Source: Planktothrix sp. PCC 11201
GTDB lineage: Bacteria > Cyanobacteriota > Cyanobacteriia > Cyanobacteriales > Microcoleaceae
NCBI RefSeq assembly: GCF_900009135.1
Contig: NZ_LT797699.1
Coordinates: forward strand, 57,447-118,881
Direction: 5' to 3'
Length of the DNA: 61,435 bases
Notes under the pieces: model-generated
Databases searched by the model: none
Told to the model about the DNA's origin: nothing
The model's input: only the letters and a program-made list of their open reading frames with translations
Shown here: piece by piece, positions 48,183-58,397 of the stretch
Numbering within the stretch: position 1 is the stretch's first letter
How the letters are laid out: each line of letters starts with the position of its first letter
Position numbers and translations under genes: made by a program

Positions 48183-50849
48183 TTAACCGCCAATCATCGT
48201 TGGTTGGGGTTCAAACACGGGGAAAATGCGATCGCCCTTGTAATCATCAGAAACCAAAGGATGACCATAATAGGCATCAATTAACAGTTGTTTCAAGTCC
48301 TTAATCAAAGGATAGCGGGGATTAGCTCCCGTACATTGATCATCAAAAGCTTGGTCAGCAACTTCATCTAATTTAGCCAGAAATTCCGCTTCGCTAGTAT
48401 CTTTTAAAACCTCTTTAATAGAAGCCGGAATTCCCACTTGACGCTTTAATTCTTCAATGGCTAAAATCAAATAATCGATTTTTTGATCTTCAGTTTCTCC
48501 CCCTAAGCGCAGATAATCTGCAATCCGAGAATAGCGCCATTTTGCATTCGGATATTTATACTGGGAGAAAGTGGCTTGTTTGAACGGAACATCGGTGGCA
48601 TTATAACGAATCACATAACTAATCATTAAGGCATTTGCTAACCCGTGGGGAATGTGAAATGTGCCGCCTAATTGATGGGCTAAGGAGTGACAAATTCCTA
48701 GAAATCCATTCGCAAATGCCATCCCCGCCATGGTAGAAGCATAGTGCATTTTTTCCCGGGCTTTGGGATCATTGGCTCCATTTTCATAGGAACTCGGCAG
48801 GTATTTAAAGATTAACCGAATTGCCTCTAAGGATAACCCATTGGTATATTCCGAAGCTAACACCGAAACATAGGATTCTAGGGCATGGGTTAGGGCATCA
48901 ACTCCCCCAAAAGCGGTTAAACTTTTGGGCATATTTAACACCAATTCCGGGTCAACAATTGCCATATTTGGGGTTAAGGCATAGTCAGCCAGAGGATATT
49001 TAATATTAGTACGGCGGTCGGTCACCACGGCAAAAGGTGTCACTTCTGACCCAGTTCCCGAGGTGGTCGGAATGGCAACTAACATGGCTTTTTTACCCAA
49101 AGGTGGCAATTCATAAACCCGTTTACGGATATCCATAAACCGCATGGCTAACCCTTCAAATTCGATATCCGGGTGTTCATACATCAGCCACATAATTTTA
49201 GCTGCATCCATGGGAGAACCGCCACCAATGGCAATAATTACATCGGGTTTAAACGTATTCATTAATGTTAATCCCCGTTGTACCGTATCTAACGAAGGGT
49301 CGGGTTCAACATCGTAAAACACATCATATTTAATCCCAATTTCCTCTAAAACTCCTTCCAGGGAACGGGTAATTCCTAAATCAAATAGGGGTTTATCGGT
49401 AACAATAAAAGCCCGTTCTTTTCCGGCTAATTCTCGAATGGCAACGGGTAAAGATCCATATTTGAAATAGATCTTCGGAGGAATCCGAAACCAGAGCATA
49501 TTTTCCCGACGTTCGGCGACGGTTTTAATGTTTAATAAATGCCGAGGTTCGACGTTTTCACTAATTGAATTTCCTCCCCAACTACCACATCCCAAGGTTA
49601 AAGAAGGGTCAAGACGGAAGTTATAAATATCACCAATTGCCCCTTGGGAAGACGGAGTATTAATTAAAACCCGGGCAGTTTGAACGGTATCTTCAAACCG
49701 TTTAATATGGTCGATATTGCTAGGAGAAGTGTATAAAGAAGCGGTGTGTCCCCGTCCCCCTAACTGCACTAAAGTATCGGCTTTTACCACCGCATCCTCG
49801 AAATCCTTAGCCCGATACATGGCTAAAATGGGGGAAAGTTTTTCATGGGAAAAGGGATCATTTTCGTCAACGTCTACCCCTTCTCCAATAATTACCCGGG
49901 TTTCTTCGGAAAGGCTAATTCCGGCTAATTCGGCTAATTTTTGTACGGGTTGACCGACAATTTCTCCATTCAAATGTCCGTTAACAAAAATAACCTTGGC
50001 CATGCGTTCCCGTTCTTCGGGATTGAGGAAATAGGCACCCCGGAGAATAAATTCCTGCTTGACTTCTTCGTAAACAGAATCGACCACAATTACCGATTGT
50101 TCACTGGCACAAATCATGCCATTATCGAAGGTTTTACTAATAATAATTGAGGAAACGGCCATTTTAATATGGGCGGTATCGTCAATTAAGGCTGGGGTAT
50201 TGCCCGCCCCGACTCCCAGGGACGGATTACCGGAGGAATAGGCGGCCCGTACCATTCCTGGCCCTCCGGTGGCTAAAATTAGCTTAATGTCCGGGTGCTG
50301 CATCAGGGCTTGGGACAGGGGGACAGTAGGTTGGTCAATCCAGCCAATAATATCTTCTGGGGCTCCGGCGGCGACGGCAGCATCTAGGACGATTTTAGCG
50401 GCGGCGGTGGTACAATTTTTAGCACGGGGATGGGGGGAGAAAATAATCCCGTTGCGGGTTTTTAAGGCAATTAATGCTTTAAAAATAGCCGTGGATGTGG
50501 GGTTTGTGGTGGGAACAATTCCGGCTAAAATTCCCACGGGTTCGGCGATTTTTTGAAACCCAAAGGATTTGTCTTCTTCGATCACCCCACAGGTTTTTTC
50601 ATGTTTATATTTGTTGTAAATAATTTCTGAAGCAAAGTGGTTTTTAATCACTTTATCCTCTACAACCCCCATGCCGGTTTCTTCTACGGCCATTTTTGCT
50701 AAAGGAATCCGGGCAGCATTTGCCGCGAGTGCCGCTTTTTTAAAAATGTAGTCTACCTGTTCCTGGGTATAGGTTGCATACTTTTGTTCGGCGACTTTCA
50801 CCCGTTGGATTAGGGCTTCAAGTTGATCAATGTTTGTGACTTTATCCAT
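48183..50849 (-). CDS. adhE: bifunctional aldehyde-alcohol dehydrogenase
   Basis: 888 residues. The N-terminal half is a CoA-acylating aldehyde dehydrogenase (VGILAGIVPTTNPTSTAIFK, catalytic Cys in DNGMICASEQS). The C-terminal half is an iron-dependent alcohol dehydrogenase (AIGGGSPMDAAKIMW, PTTSGTGSEVTPFAV, metal region GICHSLAHQLGGTFHIPHG). It reduces acetyl-CoA to ethanol and regenerates NAD+ under dark anoxic conditions; the E. coli enzyme forms filaments called spirosomes. It is divergent from the acyl-CoA synthetase gene at 51081, the other arm of acetyl-CoA fermentation. Confidence 0.96.
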   Translation of the reverse strand: MDKVTNIDQLEALIQRVKVAEQKYATYTQEQVDYIFKKAALAANAARIPLAKMAVEETGMGVVEDKVIKNHFASEIIYNKYKHEKTCGVIEEDKSFGFQKIAEPVGILAGIVPTTNPTSTAIFKALIALKTRNGIIFSPHPRAKNCTTAAAKIVLDAAVAAGAPEDIIGWIDQPTVPLSQALMQHPDIKLILATGGPGMVRAAYSSGNPSLGVGAGNTPALIDDTAHIKMAVSSIIISKTFDNGMICASEQSVIVVDSVYEEVKQEFILRGAYFLNPEERERMAKVIFVNGHLNGEIVGQPVQKLAELAGISLSEETRVIIGEGVDVDENDPFSHEKLSPILAMYRAKDFEDAVVKADTLVQLGGRGHTASLYTSPSNIDHIKRFEDTVQTARVLINTPSSQGAIGDIYNFRLDPSLTLGCGSWGGNSISENVEPRHLLNIKTVAERRENMLWFRIPPKIYFKYGSLPVAIRELAGKERAFIVTDKPLFDLGITRSLEGVLEEIGIKYDVFYDVEPDPSLDTVQRGLTLMNTFKPDVIIAIGGGSPMDAAKIMWLMYEHPDIEFEGLAMRFMDIRKRVYELPPLGKKAMLVAIPTTSGTGSEVTPFAVVTDRRTNIKYPLADYALTPNMAIVDPELVLNMPKSLTAFGGVDALTHALESYVSVLASEYTNGLSLEAIRLIFKYLPSSYENGANDPKAREKMHYASTMAGMAFANGFLGICHSLAHQLGGTFHIPHGLANALMISYVIRYNATDVPFKQATFSQYKYPNAKWRYSRIADYLRLGGETEDQKIDYLILAIEELKRQVGIPASIKEVLKDTSEAEFLAKLDEVADQAFDDQCTGANPRYPLIKDLKQLLIDAYYGHPLVSDDYKGDRIFPVFEPQPTMIGG

Positions 50850-51050
50850 GATGATATATCCCCCTGTTTCGGTTTAGATTCAGGTTGTTGTATTGTTCGT
50901 TCATATCATAATAGTTTTTATCGATTTTGGAATCGGGCAGGGACAAAATTACTCAGTTTTAATATAAACTTAATATAAATTTAAGATTAAAACCCTATTT
51001 TGAGCTTCAGAAACCTTTTATCATGGATTCATAATCGATCAACTCTTACA

Positions 51051-51077
51051 CTGATAACTGATAACTGATAACTGATT
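51051..51077. repeat. STRR block directly before a start codon
   Basis: CTGATAACTGATAACTGATAACTGATTT ends 3 nt before the ATG at 51081 and so occupies the normal ribosome-binding position of the acyl-CoA synthetase gene; no Shine-Dalgarno is visible. Confidence 0.75.
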
Positions 51078-51080
51078 TCT

Positions 51081-53828
51081 ATGGTAGCCACAACAACTCG
51101 AATTTCTGACCCCGCCCATGATGTCTTACGCTACGAACATCAGTCTCTGAATGCGATTTTTAACCCTAAAACCGTGGCGGTGATTGGGGCGACGGAAAAG
51201 CCCAATAGTGTGGGTAGAACTCTACTATGGAATTTAATTAGTAGTCCTTTTGGCGGGATGGTTTTTCCCGTGAATCCCCATCGCAATAGTATTTTAGGAA
51301 TTAAGGCCTATCCTAGTATTAAGGATACTCCAGAACCCGTCGATTTAGCCATCATTGCTACCCCGGCTCCTAGTGTTCCAGGGGTGATGGAGGAGTGCGC
51401 CGCCGTCGGGGTGAAAGGGGTAATTATTCTATCGGCTGGATTTAAAGAAATCGGCCCTAAAGGCATAGAATTAGAACAGAAAGTTTTACAAATTGCGCGA
51501 GCCAATAAAATTAGAATTATCGGCCCCAACTGTTTAGGATTAATGAATCCCTTAACCGGACTTAATGCCACCTTTGCGAATGCCATGGCAAAACCGGGAA
51601 GTGTGGGTTTTATTAGTCAAAGTGGGGCTTTATGTACTTCGATTTTAGACTGGAGTTTCCGAGAAAATGTCGGGTTTAGTGCCTTTGTTTCCATCGGTTC
51701 GATGTTAGATATTGGTTGGGGAGATTTAATCTATTATTTAGGCAATGATCCCCAGACTGAAAGTATAGTTATCTATATGGAATCCATCGGGGATGCCCGA
51801 TCTTTTTTATCCGCAGCCAGGGAAGTCGCCCTAACTAAACCAATTATTGTGATTAAGGCTGGACGCACCGAAGCCGCCGCCAAAGCCGCCGCCTCCCACA
51901 CCGGAGCCATGGCCGGAAGTGATGATGTTTTAGATGCGGCTTTTAGACGTTGTGGCATCCTGCGGGTGTATCATATCGCCCATTTGTTCTCCATTGCCGA
52001 ACTTCTGAGTAAACAACCCCGACCCAAAGGGCCACGACTCACGATTTTAACCAATGCCGGAGGGCCAGGGGTATTAACCACCGATACCCTAATTGGAGAG
52101 GGAGGCACCCTCGCCCAACTCTCGGGCGAAACCCTGGAGGCTCTAAATCAAGTCCTACCGCCCCAATGGAGCCATGATAACCCCATTGATATTTTAGGGG
52201 ATGCTGACCCCGAACGCTATGCTAAAGCCTTTGATATCGTTGTAGAAGATCCGAATAGTGATGGTATTTTAGTAATTTTAACTCCTCAAGCCATGACCGA
52301 TCCGGGTAAAACGGCGGCACAGTTGAAAGATCGTTGTCTGACCATGCCCCATAAACCGATTTTAGCCAGTTGGATGGGGGGCGCGGATGTGGAATCGGGG
52401 ATTAAAATTCTCAATCAGGCCAATATCGCCACCTTTGCCTATCCCGACTCGGCGGTACGGATGTTTAATTATATGTGGCGCTACACCTACAATTTAAAAG
52501 GGTTGTATGAAACTCCGAGTTTACCCAAGGCTAGTGAGGATGATAGTCTCGTTTGTGATTGTGTACAACATCTGATTGACTCGGTTTTAGCCGAAGGTCG
52601 CACCCTGTTAACGGAGTTTGAATCCAAACGTCTACTTTCAGCCTATGGCATACCCACCGTACAAACCTATATCGCCTCAACTCCCGATGCTGCGGTGAAC
52701 TCAGCCGAACAGTTAGGCTATCCAGTGGTCTTGAAACTCCTGTCAAAAACCATCACCCATAAAACCGATGTGGGCGGGGTTAAACTCAACCTCGATACCC
52801 CCGAAGCTGTCCGTCAAGCCTATACCGATATTGAAAACGCTGTGACCCAACAGGTAGGGGCCGAACACTTCCAAGGAGTGACGGTACAAAAGATGGTCAA
52901 ATTAGAAGGCTATGAATTGATTATTGGTAGTAGCCTTGATCCTCAATTTGGCCCGGTGTTGTTGTTTGGCATGGGTGGGCAATTAGTCGAAGTCTTCAAA
53001 GATCGCTCCTTGGCGTTACCTCCGTTAAATACGACCCTTGCCCGGCGGATGATGGAACAAACCAAAATTTATAAAGCCCTGTTAGGGGTAAGAGGTCGGC
53101 ATTCAGTCGATATGGAAGCCTTAAAAGAGTTATTAGTCCGGTTCTCGAATTTGGTAGTCGAACAGCCTTGGATTAAAGAGATTGACATTAACCCATTATT
53201 GGCTTCGGAAAATGAGTTAATCGCCTTAGATGCCCGAGTGGTCTTACATTCCCCCGACACCAAACCCGAAGATTTACCAAAACCGGCCATTCGCCCCTAT
53301 CCTCGGCAATATATTACCCATTGGACATCGCAAAAAGGCATGGCGATTACCATTCGCCCCATCCGCCCGGAAGATGAACCTTTGATGGTCAAGTTCGATG
53401 AAAGTTTGTCGGAGGAAAGTGTTTATTTACGCTATGCTCATCTGGTGAAACTCAGTTCCCGTGTTACCCATGAACGCTTATCGCGGTTGTGTTTTATTGA
53501 TTATGACCGGGAAATGGCTTTGGTCGCCGAATATCAACACCCCGAAACTGGGGAAAATAAAATTATTGGGGTGGGACGACTGAGCAAAGGCTATGGCAAT
53601 GATGAGGTAGAATTTTCCCTACTGGTGAGTGATAGTTACCAACGTCAGGGAATTGGTACGGAGTTATTGCGCCAATTACTGAATATTGCCCGTCAAGAGA
53701 AAATGCCTCTAATTTTTGCTGAAATTCTCAGTGATAATCGGATTATGCAGAATATTTGTCAACAATTAGGGTTTACCTTAAATCGGGTTATTGGTGAACC
53801 GATGGTGAGGGCGGAAATTCAATTGTAA
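51081..53828 (+). CDS. ADP-forming acyl-CoA synthetase fused to GNAT
   Basis: 915 residues. A CoA-binding domain ([20 protein letters not shown]) and a succinyl-CoA-synthetase-like alpha region contain the probable phosphohistidine His273 in [12 protein letters not shown]. An ATP-grasp beta region ([33 protein letters not shown]) and a C-terminal GNAT (about 755-915; [13 protein letters not shown]) follow. Pat/YfiQ-type lysine acetyltransferases share this layout but have lost the histidine. Its presence here suggests real acetate-CoA ligase (ATP-forming) activity, with the GNAT domain perhaps acetylating proteins in response to acetyl-CoA. It is divergent from adhE. Confidence 0.92.
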   Translation: MVATTTRISDPAHDVLRYEHQSLNAIFNPKTVAVIGATEKPNSVGRTLLWNLISSPFGGMVFPVNPHRNSILGIKAYPSIKDTPEPVDLAIIATPAPSVPGVMEECAAVGVKGVIILSAGFKEIGPKGIELEQKVLQIARANKIRIIGPNCLGLMNPLTGLNATFANAMAKPGSVGFISQSGALCTSILDWSFRENVGFSAFVSIGSMLDIGWGDLIYYLGNDPQTESIVIYMESIGDARSFLSAAREVALTKPIIVIKAGRTEAAAKAAASHTGAMAGSDDVLDAAFRRCGILRVYHIAHLFSIAELLSKQPRPKGPRLTILTNAGGPGVLTTDTLIGEGGTLAQLSGETLEALNQVLPPQWSHDNPIDILGDADPERYAKAFDIVVEDPNSDGILVILTPQAMTDPGKTAAQLKDRCLTMPHKPILASWMGGADVESGIKILNQANIATFAYPDSAVRMFNYMWRYTYNLKGLYETPSLPKASEDDSLVCDCVQHLIDSVLAEGRTLLTEFESKRLLSAYGIPTVQTYIASTPDAAVNSAEQLGYPVVLKLLSKTITHKTDVGGVKLNLDTPEAVRQAYTDIENAVTQQVGAEHFQGVTVQKMVKLEGYELIIGSSLDPQFGPVLLFGMGGQLVEVFKDRSLALPPLNTTLARRMMEQTKIYKALLGVRGRHSVDMEALKELLVRFSNLVVEQPWIKEIDINPLLASENELIALDARVVLHSPDTKPEDLPKPAIRPYPRQYITHWTSQKGMAITIRPIRPEDEPLMVKFDESLSEESVYLRYAHLVKLSSRVTHERLSRLCFIDYDREMALVAEYQHPETGENKIIGVGRLSKGYGNDEVEFSLLVSDSYQRQGIGTELLRQLLNIARQEKMPLIFAEILSDNRIMQNICQQLGFTLNRVIGEPMVRAEIQL

Positions 53829-53887
53829 GGGTTAATAGAAACTGTTTTTTTTCATCAAGAATATTGTTAGCGATCGCTGCTTTCAAT

Positions 53888-54448
53888 TTAACTCAAATTC
53901 AACCAACTAAAAACCATCTCTGTTGTTAACTCTAACTCAATTCCTGCTAAAACAGGTAATTTTGCTAGACCTTGATATAATTCAACTCTTTGACCTGGAA
54001 ATACTGCTAAAATACTTTCGGCTTCTGGGTCAATTAACCATCCCAACTCAGTCCCATGGCTTAAACAATGCAATAATTTACCTAAAGTTTTAGTTTGGCT
54101 TTGTTCAGGAGAAAGTATTTCAATTGACCAGTCAGGATTAATTTCAAATATATTAACAATTCTTCCCGATGGTAATAAAGGAATTCTTTCCCAGCGAAAT
54201 ACCGTAACATCTGGAACAATAGATACTCCTCCAAAAGTACAGCGTAACTCTGGAAAAGCATAAGCTACTTTCTGACTTTTAGCAATTTGATTAATAGATT
54301 TGCAGAGTTCACCTTGAAGTACACTATGTTCACCTTGAGGCATCGGTTTTTGAATAATTTTTCCTTGAATAAATTCTGAAGCAGGTTTAGTTTTTGGAAG
54401 TTTAAGGAACTCCTCTAAAGTCAGTTGAGCTTGAATAGCTGTAGTCAT
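53888..54448 (-). CDS. Uma2 family (DUF820) restriction-endonuclease-fold protein
   Basis: 186 residues: LTLEEFLKLPKTKPASEFIQ, GKIIQKPMPQGEHS, the catalytic-looking IVPDVTVFRW and WSIEILSPEQSQTK, and LGWLIDPEAESILAVF. The PD-(D/E)xK core is intact (Glu, Asp, Glu in order). Cyanobacteria carry dozens of Uma2 paralogues; a role in mobile-element or repeat biology has been suggested, but no function is established. No transposase is adjacent. Confidence 0.9.
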   Translation of the reverse strand: MTTAIQAQLTLEEFLKLPKTKPASEFIQGKIIQKPMPQGEHSVLQGELCKSINQIAKSQKVAYAFPELRCTFGGVSIVPDVTVFRWERIPLLPSGRIVNIFEINPDWSIEILSPEQSQTKTLGKLLHCLSHGTELGWLIDPEAESILAVFPGQRVELYQGLAKLPVLAGIELELTTEMVFSWLNLS

Positions 54449-54619
54449 CGTATTTGTAATATAATTAGAGAATTAAATATTTCTATTATAGGCGATCGCT
54501 TTAAAAATATGAAAATTACTATTTTCTACCCGTAGAGGCAGGTTCTCCCAGATATTTGATATTCACAAACCCTCTCACAAAACCCGCCCCACCCCATCTG
54601 CAAATTAACAGTTAAGATA

Positions 54620-54674
54620 GGGCGGGTTGATCAAAATTATCTGTAAGTATCATAAATTATTCCAGAACCCGCCC
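54620..54674. repeat. GGGCGGGTT hairpin repeat, copy 2
   Basis: GGGCGGGTT (54620-54628) and AACCCGCCC (54666-54674) enclose 37 bp that resemble copy 1 (26511-26565): both have ATCTGTA and ATAAATT at equal positions. It is followed by CCCCTACAATTA as in copy 1. A partial AGAAACCGG palindrome (54704-54718) lies next to it. The rest of 54449-54721 shows nothing else. Confidence 0.75.
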
Positions 54675-54721
54675 CTACAATTACAAACCGAAAGATTGGA
54701 AAAACCCCCGGTTTCTGGACA

Positions 54722-55954
54722 TTAAACCTGTCCCACGGCTTCAATTGCGGCTTCTAATGCTAAGGAAATATGTGTCCAATGGGTTCCCCCTTGACAGAAA
54801 ACAATATAAGGTTCTCTTAACGGCCCATCGGCGGAAAATTCCGAGGTACTGCCATCAATAAAAGTCCCCCCCGCCATGACTAAATGACTTTCATATCCGT
54901 GCATTTCTGCGGGTACGGGTTCCAGATAGGAACCAATCGGAGAATATTGTTGAATAGCTCGACAAAAAGCAATTAATTTCTCGGGAGAACCTAACTCAAT
55001 AGCTTGAATAACATCCCTTCTTTTTTCAAACGGTAAAGGATTAACAGGGTATCCTAATTGATTAAAAACATAAGACGTTAAATGGCTTCCTTTAATTGCT
55101 TCTCCCACCATTTGAGGTGCTAAAAATAACCCTTGAAACAGAATCCGATTTTGATCAAAAGTTGCCCCCCCACTGCTCCCAATACCCGGCGCTGTTAATC
55201 GACAGGTCGCCGCTTCTACTAAATCCTCTCGCCCAGCTACATAACCCCCCGCTTGTACAATAGTTCCCCCGGGATTTTTAATCAAAGAACCCGCCATTAA
55301 ATCCACACCCACGGCAGTTGGTTCCCGGGTTTCAATAAATTCGCCATAACAATTATCGACAAAACAAATAGTATGGGGATTCTGTTTTTTAACAATATTA
55401 ACAATGTTCTCAATCTCATCAATCGATAAACTCAAACGCCAGGAATAACCACAGGAACGTTGAATTAAAACCATCCGGGTTTTAGCCGTTATTGCCGACT
55501 GTAGACCCTGCCAATCAATTTTTCCTGGGGCAGTGAGATCCAATTGGCGGTAAGATATGCCAAACTCTAATAATGAACCTTGACCTTGACCGCGCACACC
55601 GATCACCTCCTCCAAGGTATCGTAGGGAGCGCCAGCTACCGCCAGCAGTTCGTCCCCAGGACGTAAACAGCCAAATAAGGCACAGGTAATGGCGTGGGTT
55701 CCAGAAACAAACTGCACTCGTACCGCAGCAGATTCGGCCCCCATAATCTCAGCAAAGACTTGATCTAAGGTTTGACGTCCCAAATCATCGTGGCCATAAC
55801 CTGTAACGCCTGCAAAGTGGTGAGTTCCAACTCGGTAGTGACGGAAGGAATCTAAAACTCGTTTAAGATTATGCTTGACCTGCGTGTCAATACCAGAAAA
55901 AATCGGAAATAGTTCCTGTTCTGCTTCTTTTAGCTGTTCGATGCTAGATATCAT
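54722..55954 (-). CDS. methionine gamma-lyase-like PLP enzyme (aluminium resistance family)
   Basis: 410 residues of a fold-type I PLP protein (PF06838-like). Seen: GVTGYGHDDLGRQTLDQVFA, SGTHAITCALFG, CFVDNCYGEFIE, and the PLP-lysine region DLMAGSLIKNPGG. Bacterial relatives were named for aluminium resistance, but the reaction is uncertain. ATG 55954 (MISSIEQLKEAE) is used; GTG and TTG codons just upstream are possible. It is divergent from desC with 90 bp between them. Confidence 0.9.
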   Translation of the reverse strand: MISSIEQLKEAEQELFPIFSGIDTQVKHNLKRVLDSFRHYRVGTHHFAGVTGYGHDDLGRQTLDQVFAEIMGAESAAVRVQFVSGTHAITCALFGCLRPGDELLAVAGAPYDTLEEVIGVRGQGQGSLLEFGISYRQLDLTAPGKIDWQGLQSAITAKTRMVLIQRSCGYSWRLSLSIDEIENIVNIVKKQNPHTICFVDNCYGEFIETREPTAVGVDLMAGSLIKNPGGTIVQAGGYVAGREDLVEAATCRLTAPGIGSSGGATFDQNRILFQGLFLAPQMVGEAIKGSHLTSYVFNQLGYPVNPLPFEKRRDVIQAIELGSPEKLIAFCRAIQQYSPIGSYLEPVPAEMHGYESHLVMAGGTFIDGSTSEFSADGPLREPYIVFCQGGTHWTHISLALEAAIEAVGQV

Positions 55955-56044
55955 CACTGAACTCAATCAATTTGTGGGCGGTGCATAATTATGACGCAAA
56001 TAGGACTCTTTCGTTAAAAAAAAAGCTCGAATTTTCGTTTCTTC

Positions 56045-56878
56045 ATGACGATCGCAACTTCACCTCAATATAAGCCCGACTGGATCACCATTGCTTTTAT
56101 GGTGTCGCTCCATGCTGCCGCGCTGTTGGTATTTTTGCCCAGTAACTTTAGCTGGGCCGCCGTGGGTCTAGCTCTATTTTTGCATTGGGTGACTGGAGGC
56201 TTAGGAATTACCCTAGGATTCCACCGCCTGGTTAGCCATCGCAGTTTTGAGGCTCCCAAATGGTTAGAATATTTTTTAATCTTTTGTGGAACCTTGGCCT
56301 GTCAGGGGGGGCCAATTGATTGGATCGGGTTACACCGTCTCCATCATCAATATTCTGATCAAGATCAAGATCCCCATGATTCCACAAAAGGCTTTTGGTG
56401 GAGTCATATGGGCTGGATGTTGTTCCACACTCCGGCGGATGAGCAAATTCCCCGTTTCACAAAAGACATTTCCGATGACCCAGTATATCAGTTCTTCCAA
56501 ACCTACTTCTTGGTGATTCAAGTGGTATTTGGATTCTTGCTGTATCTAATGGGGGGTTGGCCTTTTGTGGTTTGGGGTATTTTCTTTCGGGTGGTGGTGA
56601 TGTTCCACTGCACCTGGTTTGTCAATAGTGCCACGCACAAATTTGGGTATCAAACCTATGAGTCGGGAGATTCCTCGCGTAACTGTTGGTGGGTCGCCGT
56701 TGTCACCTATGGTGAGGGTTGGCATAATAATCACCATGCTTTTCAATATTCCGCCCGTCACGGTCTGCAATGGTGGGAAATTGACTTAACCTGGATGACC
56801 ATTTCGCTGTTACAAGCGTTAGGGCTCGCCCAAAAAGTAAAATTACCCCCCGCCAATGCTGAAGCTCAACGGATCTAA
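56045..56878 (+). CDS. desC: acyl-lipid delta-9 fatty acid desaturase
   Basis: 277 residues with four membrane helices and the three histidine boxes of the stearoyl-type desaturases: HRLVSH, HRLHHQYSD and HNNHHAFQ. It inserts the first double bond into membrane-lipid acyl chains, using ferredoxin in cyanobacteria. Length and motif spacing are normal. Its TAA overlaps the stop of the convergent ProA-like gene by a few bases, so the two mRNAs are complementary at their ends. Confidence 0.94.
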   Translation: MTIATSPQYKPDWITIAFMVSLHAAALLVFLPSNFSWAAVGLALFLHWVTGGLGITLGFHRLVSHRSFEAPKWLEYFLIFCGTLACQGGPIDWIGLHRLHHQYSDQDQDPHDSTKGFWWSHMGWMLFHTPADEQIPRFTKDISDDPVYQFFQTYFLVIQVVFGFLLYLMGGWPFVVWGIFFRVVVMFHCTWFVNSATHKFGYQTYESGDSSRNCWWVAVVTYGEGWHNNHHAFQYSARHGLQWWEIDLTWMTISLLQALGLAQKVKLPPANAEAQRI

Positions 56879-58137
56879 AATTGCCGATTACCCTGAACAA
56901 CGTGCTTCAGGGTCATTAAGGCTTCTAAACCAATTAATCCCCGACGATACCCTTTCTGGTTAGAAATTCCCAGAAAGATTGCGTCTCCTCGGTTCAAGTG
57001 ACGGGAAAATCGGGGAGACGCATTAATAAAAGTCAAAGCACTATTAACATCCTGGGCAAATTTTCGACTCTCGGAATAGGATTCGGTGGCTAAACAGTTC
57101 GCGTGACCGCTACTATGGGTATTCATCCAAATAATCGCTTGTTCTAAATGATCTACCCTTTTAAAAGCAACGGTGCGAGTTAAATAGGGTCTTGACCATT
57201 CCGTTGTTTCCGCTAAGATCAATTCCGAAAATTCTTGAGCGAACCCTTCATCTCCTCGCAGTTCAAAGCCAGCTTCTCTTAAGTTATTCCATAATCGCAC
57301 TAGGGATGAGCTTTTTTGATTGGGATCAATCAGAACTTTTTCAATGGCATTCACGGCATCCGGTTTACCATCATGACTATCTAAGATCATCCATCGGGCT
57401 GTATCCACACTTGCCGTAGATGACCAATATAAATAACAATTTCCTATGGCGGAGCGCAACACCGGAACTGTGGATTGATTCACCACTTGTTGCACAAAAT
57501 GGGGGCGTCCGTAGGGAATGACTAAATTGATATATTTGTCTTGAGTGATTAACTGTTGAATCGGGGTATGGGGTTCTGACGGTAAGATTTCTAAACAGCC
57601 TGGGGGGAGTCCCGATTCCTCTAAGGCGATTTGCAAGGTTTGAATAATCATCTGATTAGAATGGGTGGCTTCTGTTCCACCTAGTAGCACTAAACTATTG
57701 GCGGTTTTTAAACAGAGTCCCGTGGCAATAGCCGCCAATTCGGGAAAGGCTTCATAAATTAACGCCACTACCCCCAGGGGAATTGGTTGAAAATAGGTTT
57801 GTCCCTGTTCGAGTTGATAGGAAGCACTCATCACCCGACCAATGGGATCGGGCAGTTGTCCCAGACGCTCTAAAATTTGAACGGTGGTTTCTAAGCGTTC
57901 TGGAGTGAGTTTCAGCCAGTCGGTGATTAATTCCGATAGTCCTAGGTTGCGACTGGCTTCTAGGTCAAGAGTATTGGCTTCTAGGATGTCATTCTGTCGC
58001 GATCGCAAGGCCTTCGCCATCAGTTGCAAGGCGAGACTTCGATCTGCTCCTTTGGTTTTGGCTAATTCAAAACTAGCAAGGTAAGCACGACGCAAAGGAT
58101 TGTCGGTCGGAAGGAGAGAGAAATCATCAATTATCAT
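56875..58137 (-). CDS. proA: ProA-like protein lacking the usual catalytic cysteine
   Basis: 420 residues of the glutamate-5-semialdehyde dehydrogenase fold (proline synthesis): PLGVVALIYEAFPELAAIAT, LLGGTEATHSN, VIPYGRPHFVQQVV, and the C-terminal NRGDAIFLGISNQKGYRRG. The expected SxCNAxE active-site stretch reads PDAVNAIEKVL, with Val262 where the cysteine should be. Other residues of the site also drift (RSAIGNCYLY). Cyanobacteria can have two ProA paralogues, so this may be the divergent or inactive one; the gene symbol indicates family only. Confidence 0.8.
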   Translation of the reverse strand: MIIDDFSLLPTDNPLRRAYLASFELAKTKGADRSLALQLMAKALRSRQNDILEANTLDLEASRNLGLSELITDWLKLTPERLETTVQILERLGQLPDPIGRVMSASYQLEQGQTYFQPIPLGVVALIYEAFPELAAIATGLCLKTANSLVLLGGTEATHSNQMIIQTLQIALEESGLPPGCLEILPSEPHTPIQQLITQDKYINLVIPYGRPHFVQQVVNQSTVPVLRSAIGNCYLYWSSTASVDTARWMILDSHDGKPDAVNAIEKVLIDPNQKSSSLVRLWNNLREAGFELRGDEGFAQEFSELILAETTEWSRPYLTRTVAFKRVDHLEQAIIWMNTHSSGHANCLATESYSESRKFAQDVNSALTFINASPRFSRHLNRGDAIFLGISNQKGYRRGLIGLEALMTLKHVVQGNRQF

Positions 58138-58290
58138 GCCGCTAACGCCCGTAAGCGAGCCAAACCATCAGTGCGGGTAACATCGCTAACACGATAGCAA
58201 CCATTGCCCATAACACAAGATTTGGCTCAGGTAAATACAAAGCTAATGGTAACCAGATCACTAACGGAATTAAGAGCATCCCCAAAGTCA
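58029..58290. repeat. 262-bp direct repeat, copy A
   Basis: It runs from within the first codons of the ProA-like gene (58029) through its start into the 3' part of a small membrane gene. Copy B (58733-58994) has the same length with about 90 % identity, for example GCGAGACTTCGATCTGCTCC and AGCGAGCCAAACCATCAGTG in both. Confidence 0.9.
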
Positions 58291-58366
58291 TCAAATCTTC
58301 ATGTCTTTGACACATGGGTGTCATAAAAACCCGTGATACTGTCAGGCAAAGGTAAACCAATACCAC
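58142..58366 (-). pseudogene. truncated copy of the zinc-ribbon membrane protein
   Basis: From Met at 58291 the protein reads MTLGMLLIPLVIWLPLAL and then PNLVLWAMVAIVLAMLPALM, nearly the last 49 residues of the 134-residue protein at 58846. The N-terminal zinc-ribbon part is missing; the 25 residues read upstream of 58291 are unrelated. The homology stops at the edge of the direct repeat, so this is a duplication stump. It may still encode a two-helix membrane peptide. Confidence 0.8.
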
Positions 58367-58397
58367 ATTACCCCAATCCCTATAGGACTTACTGATT

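Noticed and set aside
53888-54448. Restriction-modification system
   Set aside because: Uma2 has a nuclease-like fold, but no methyltransferase or specificity gene is adjacent.
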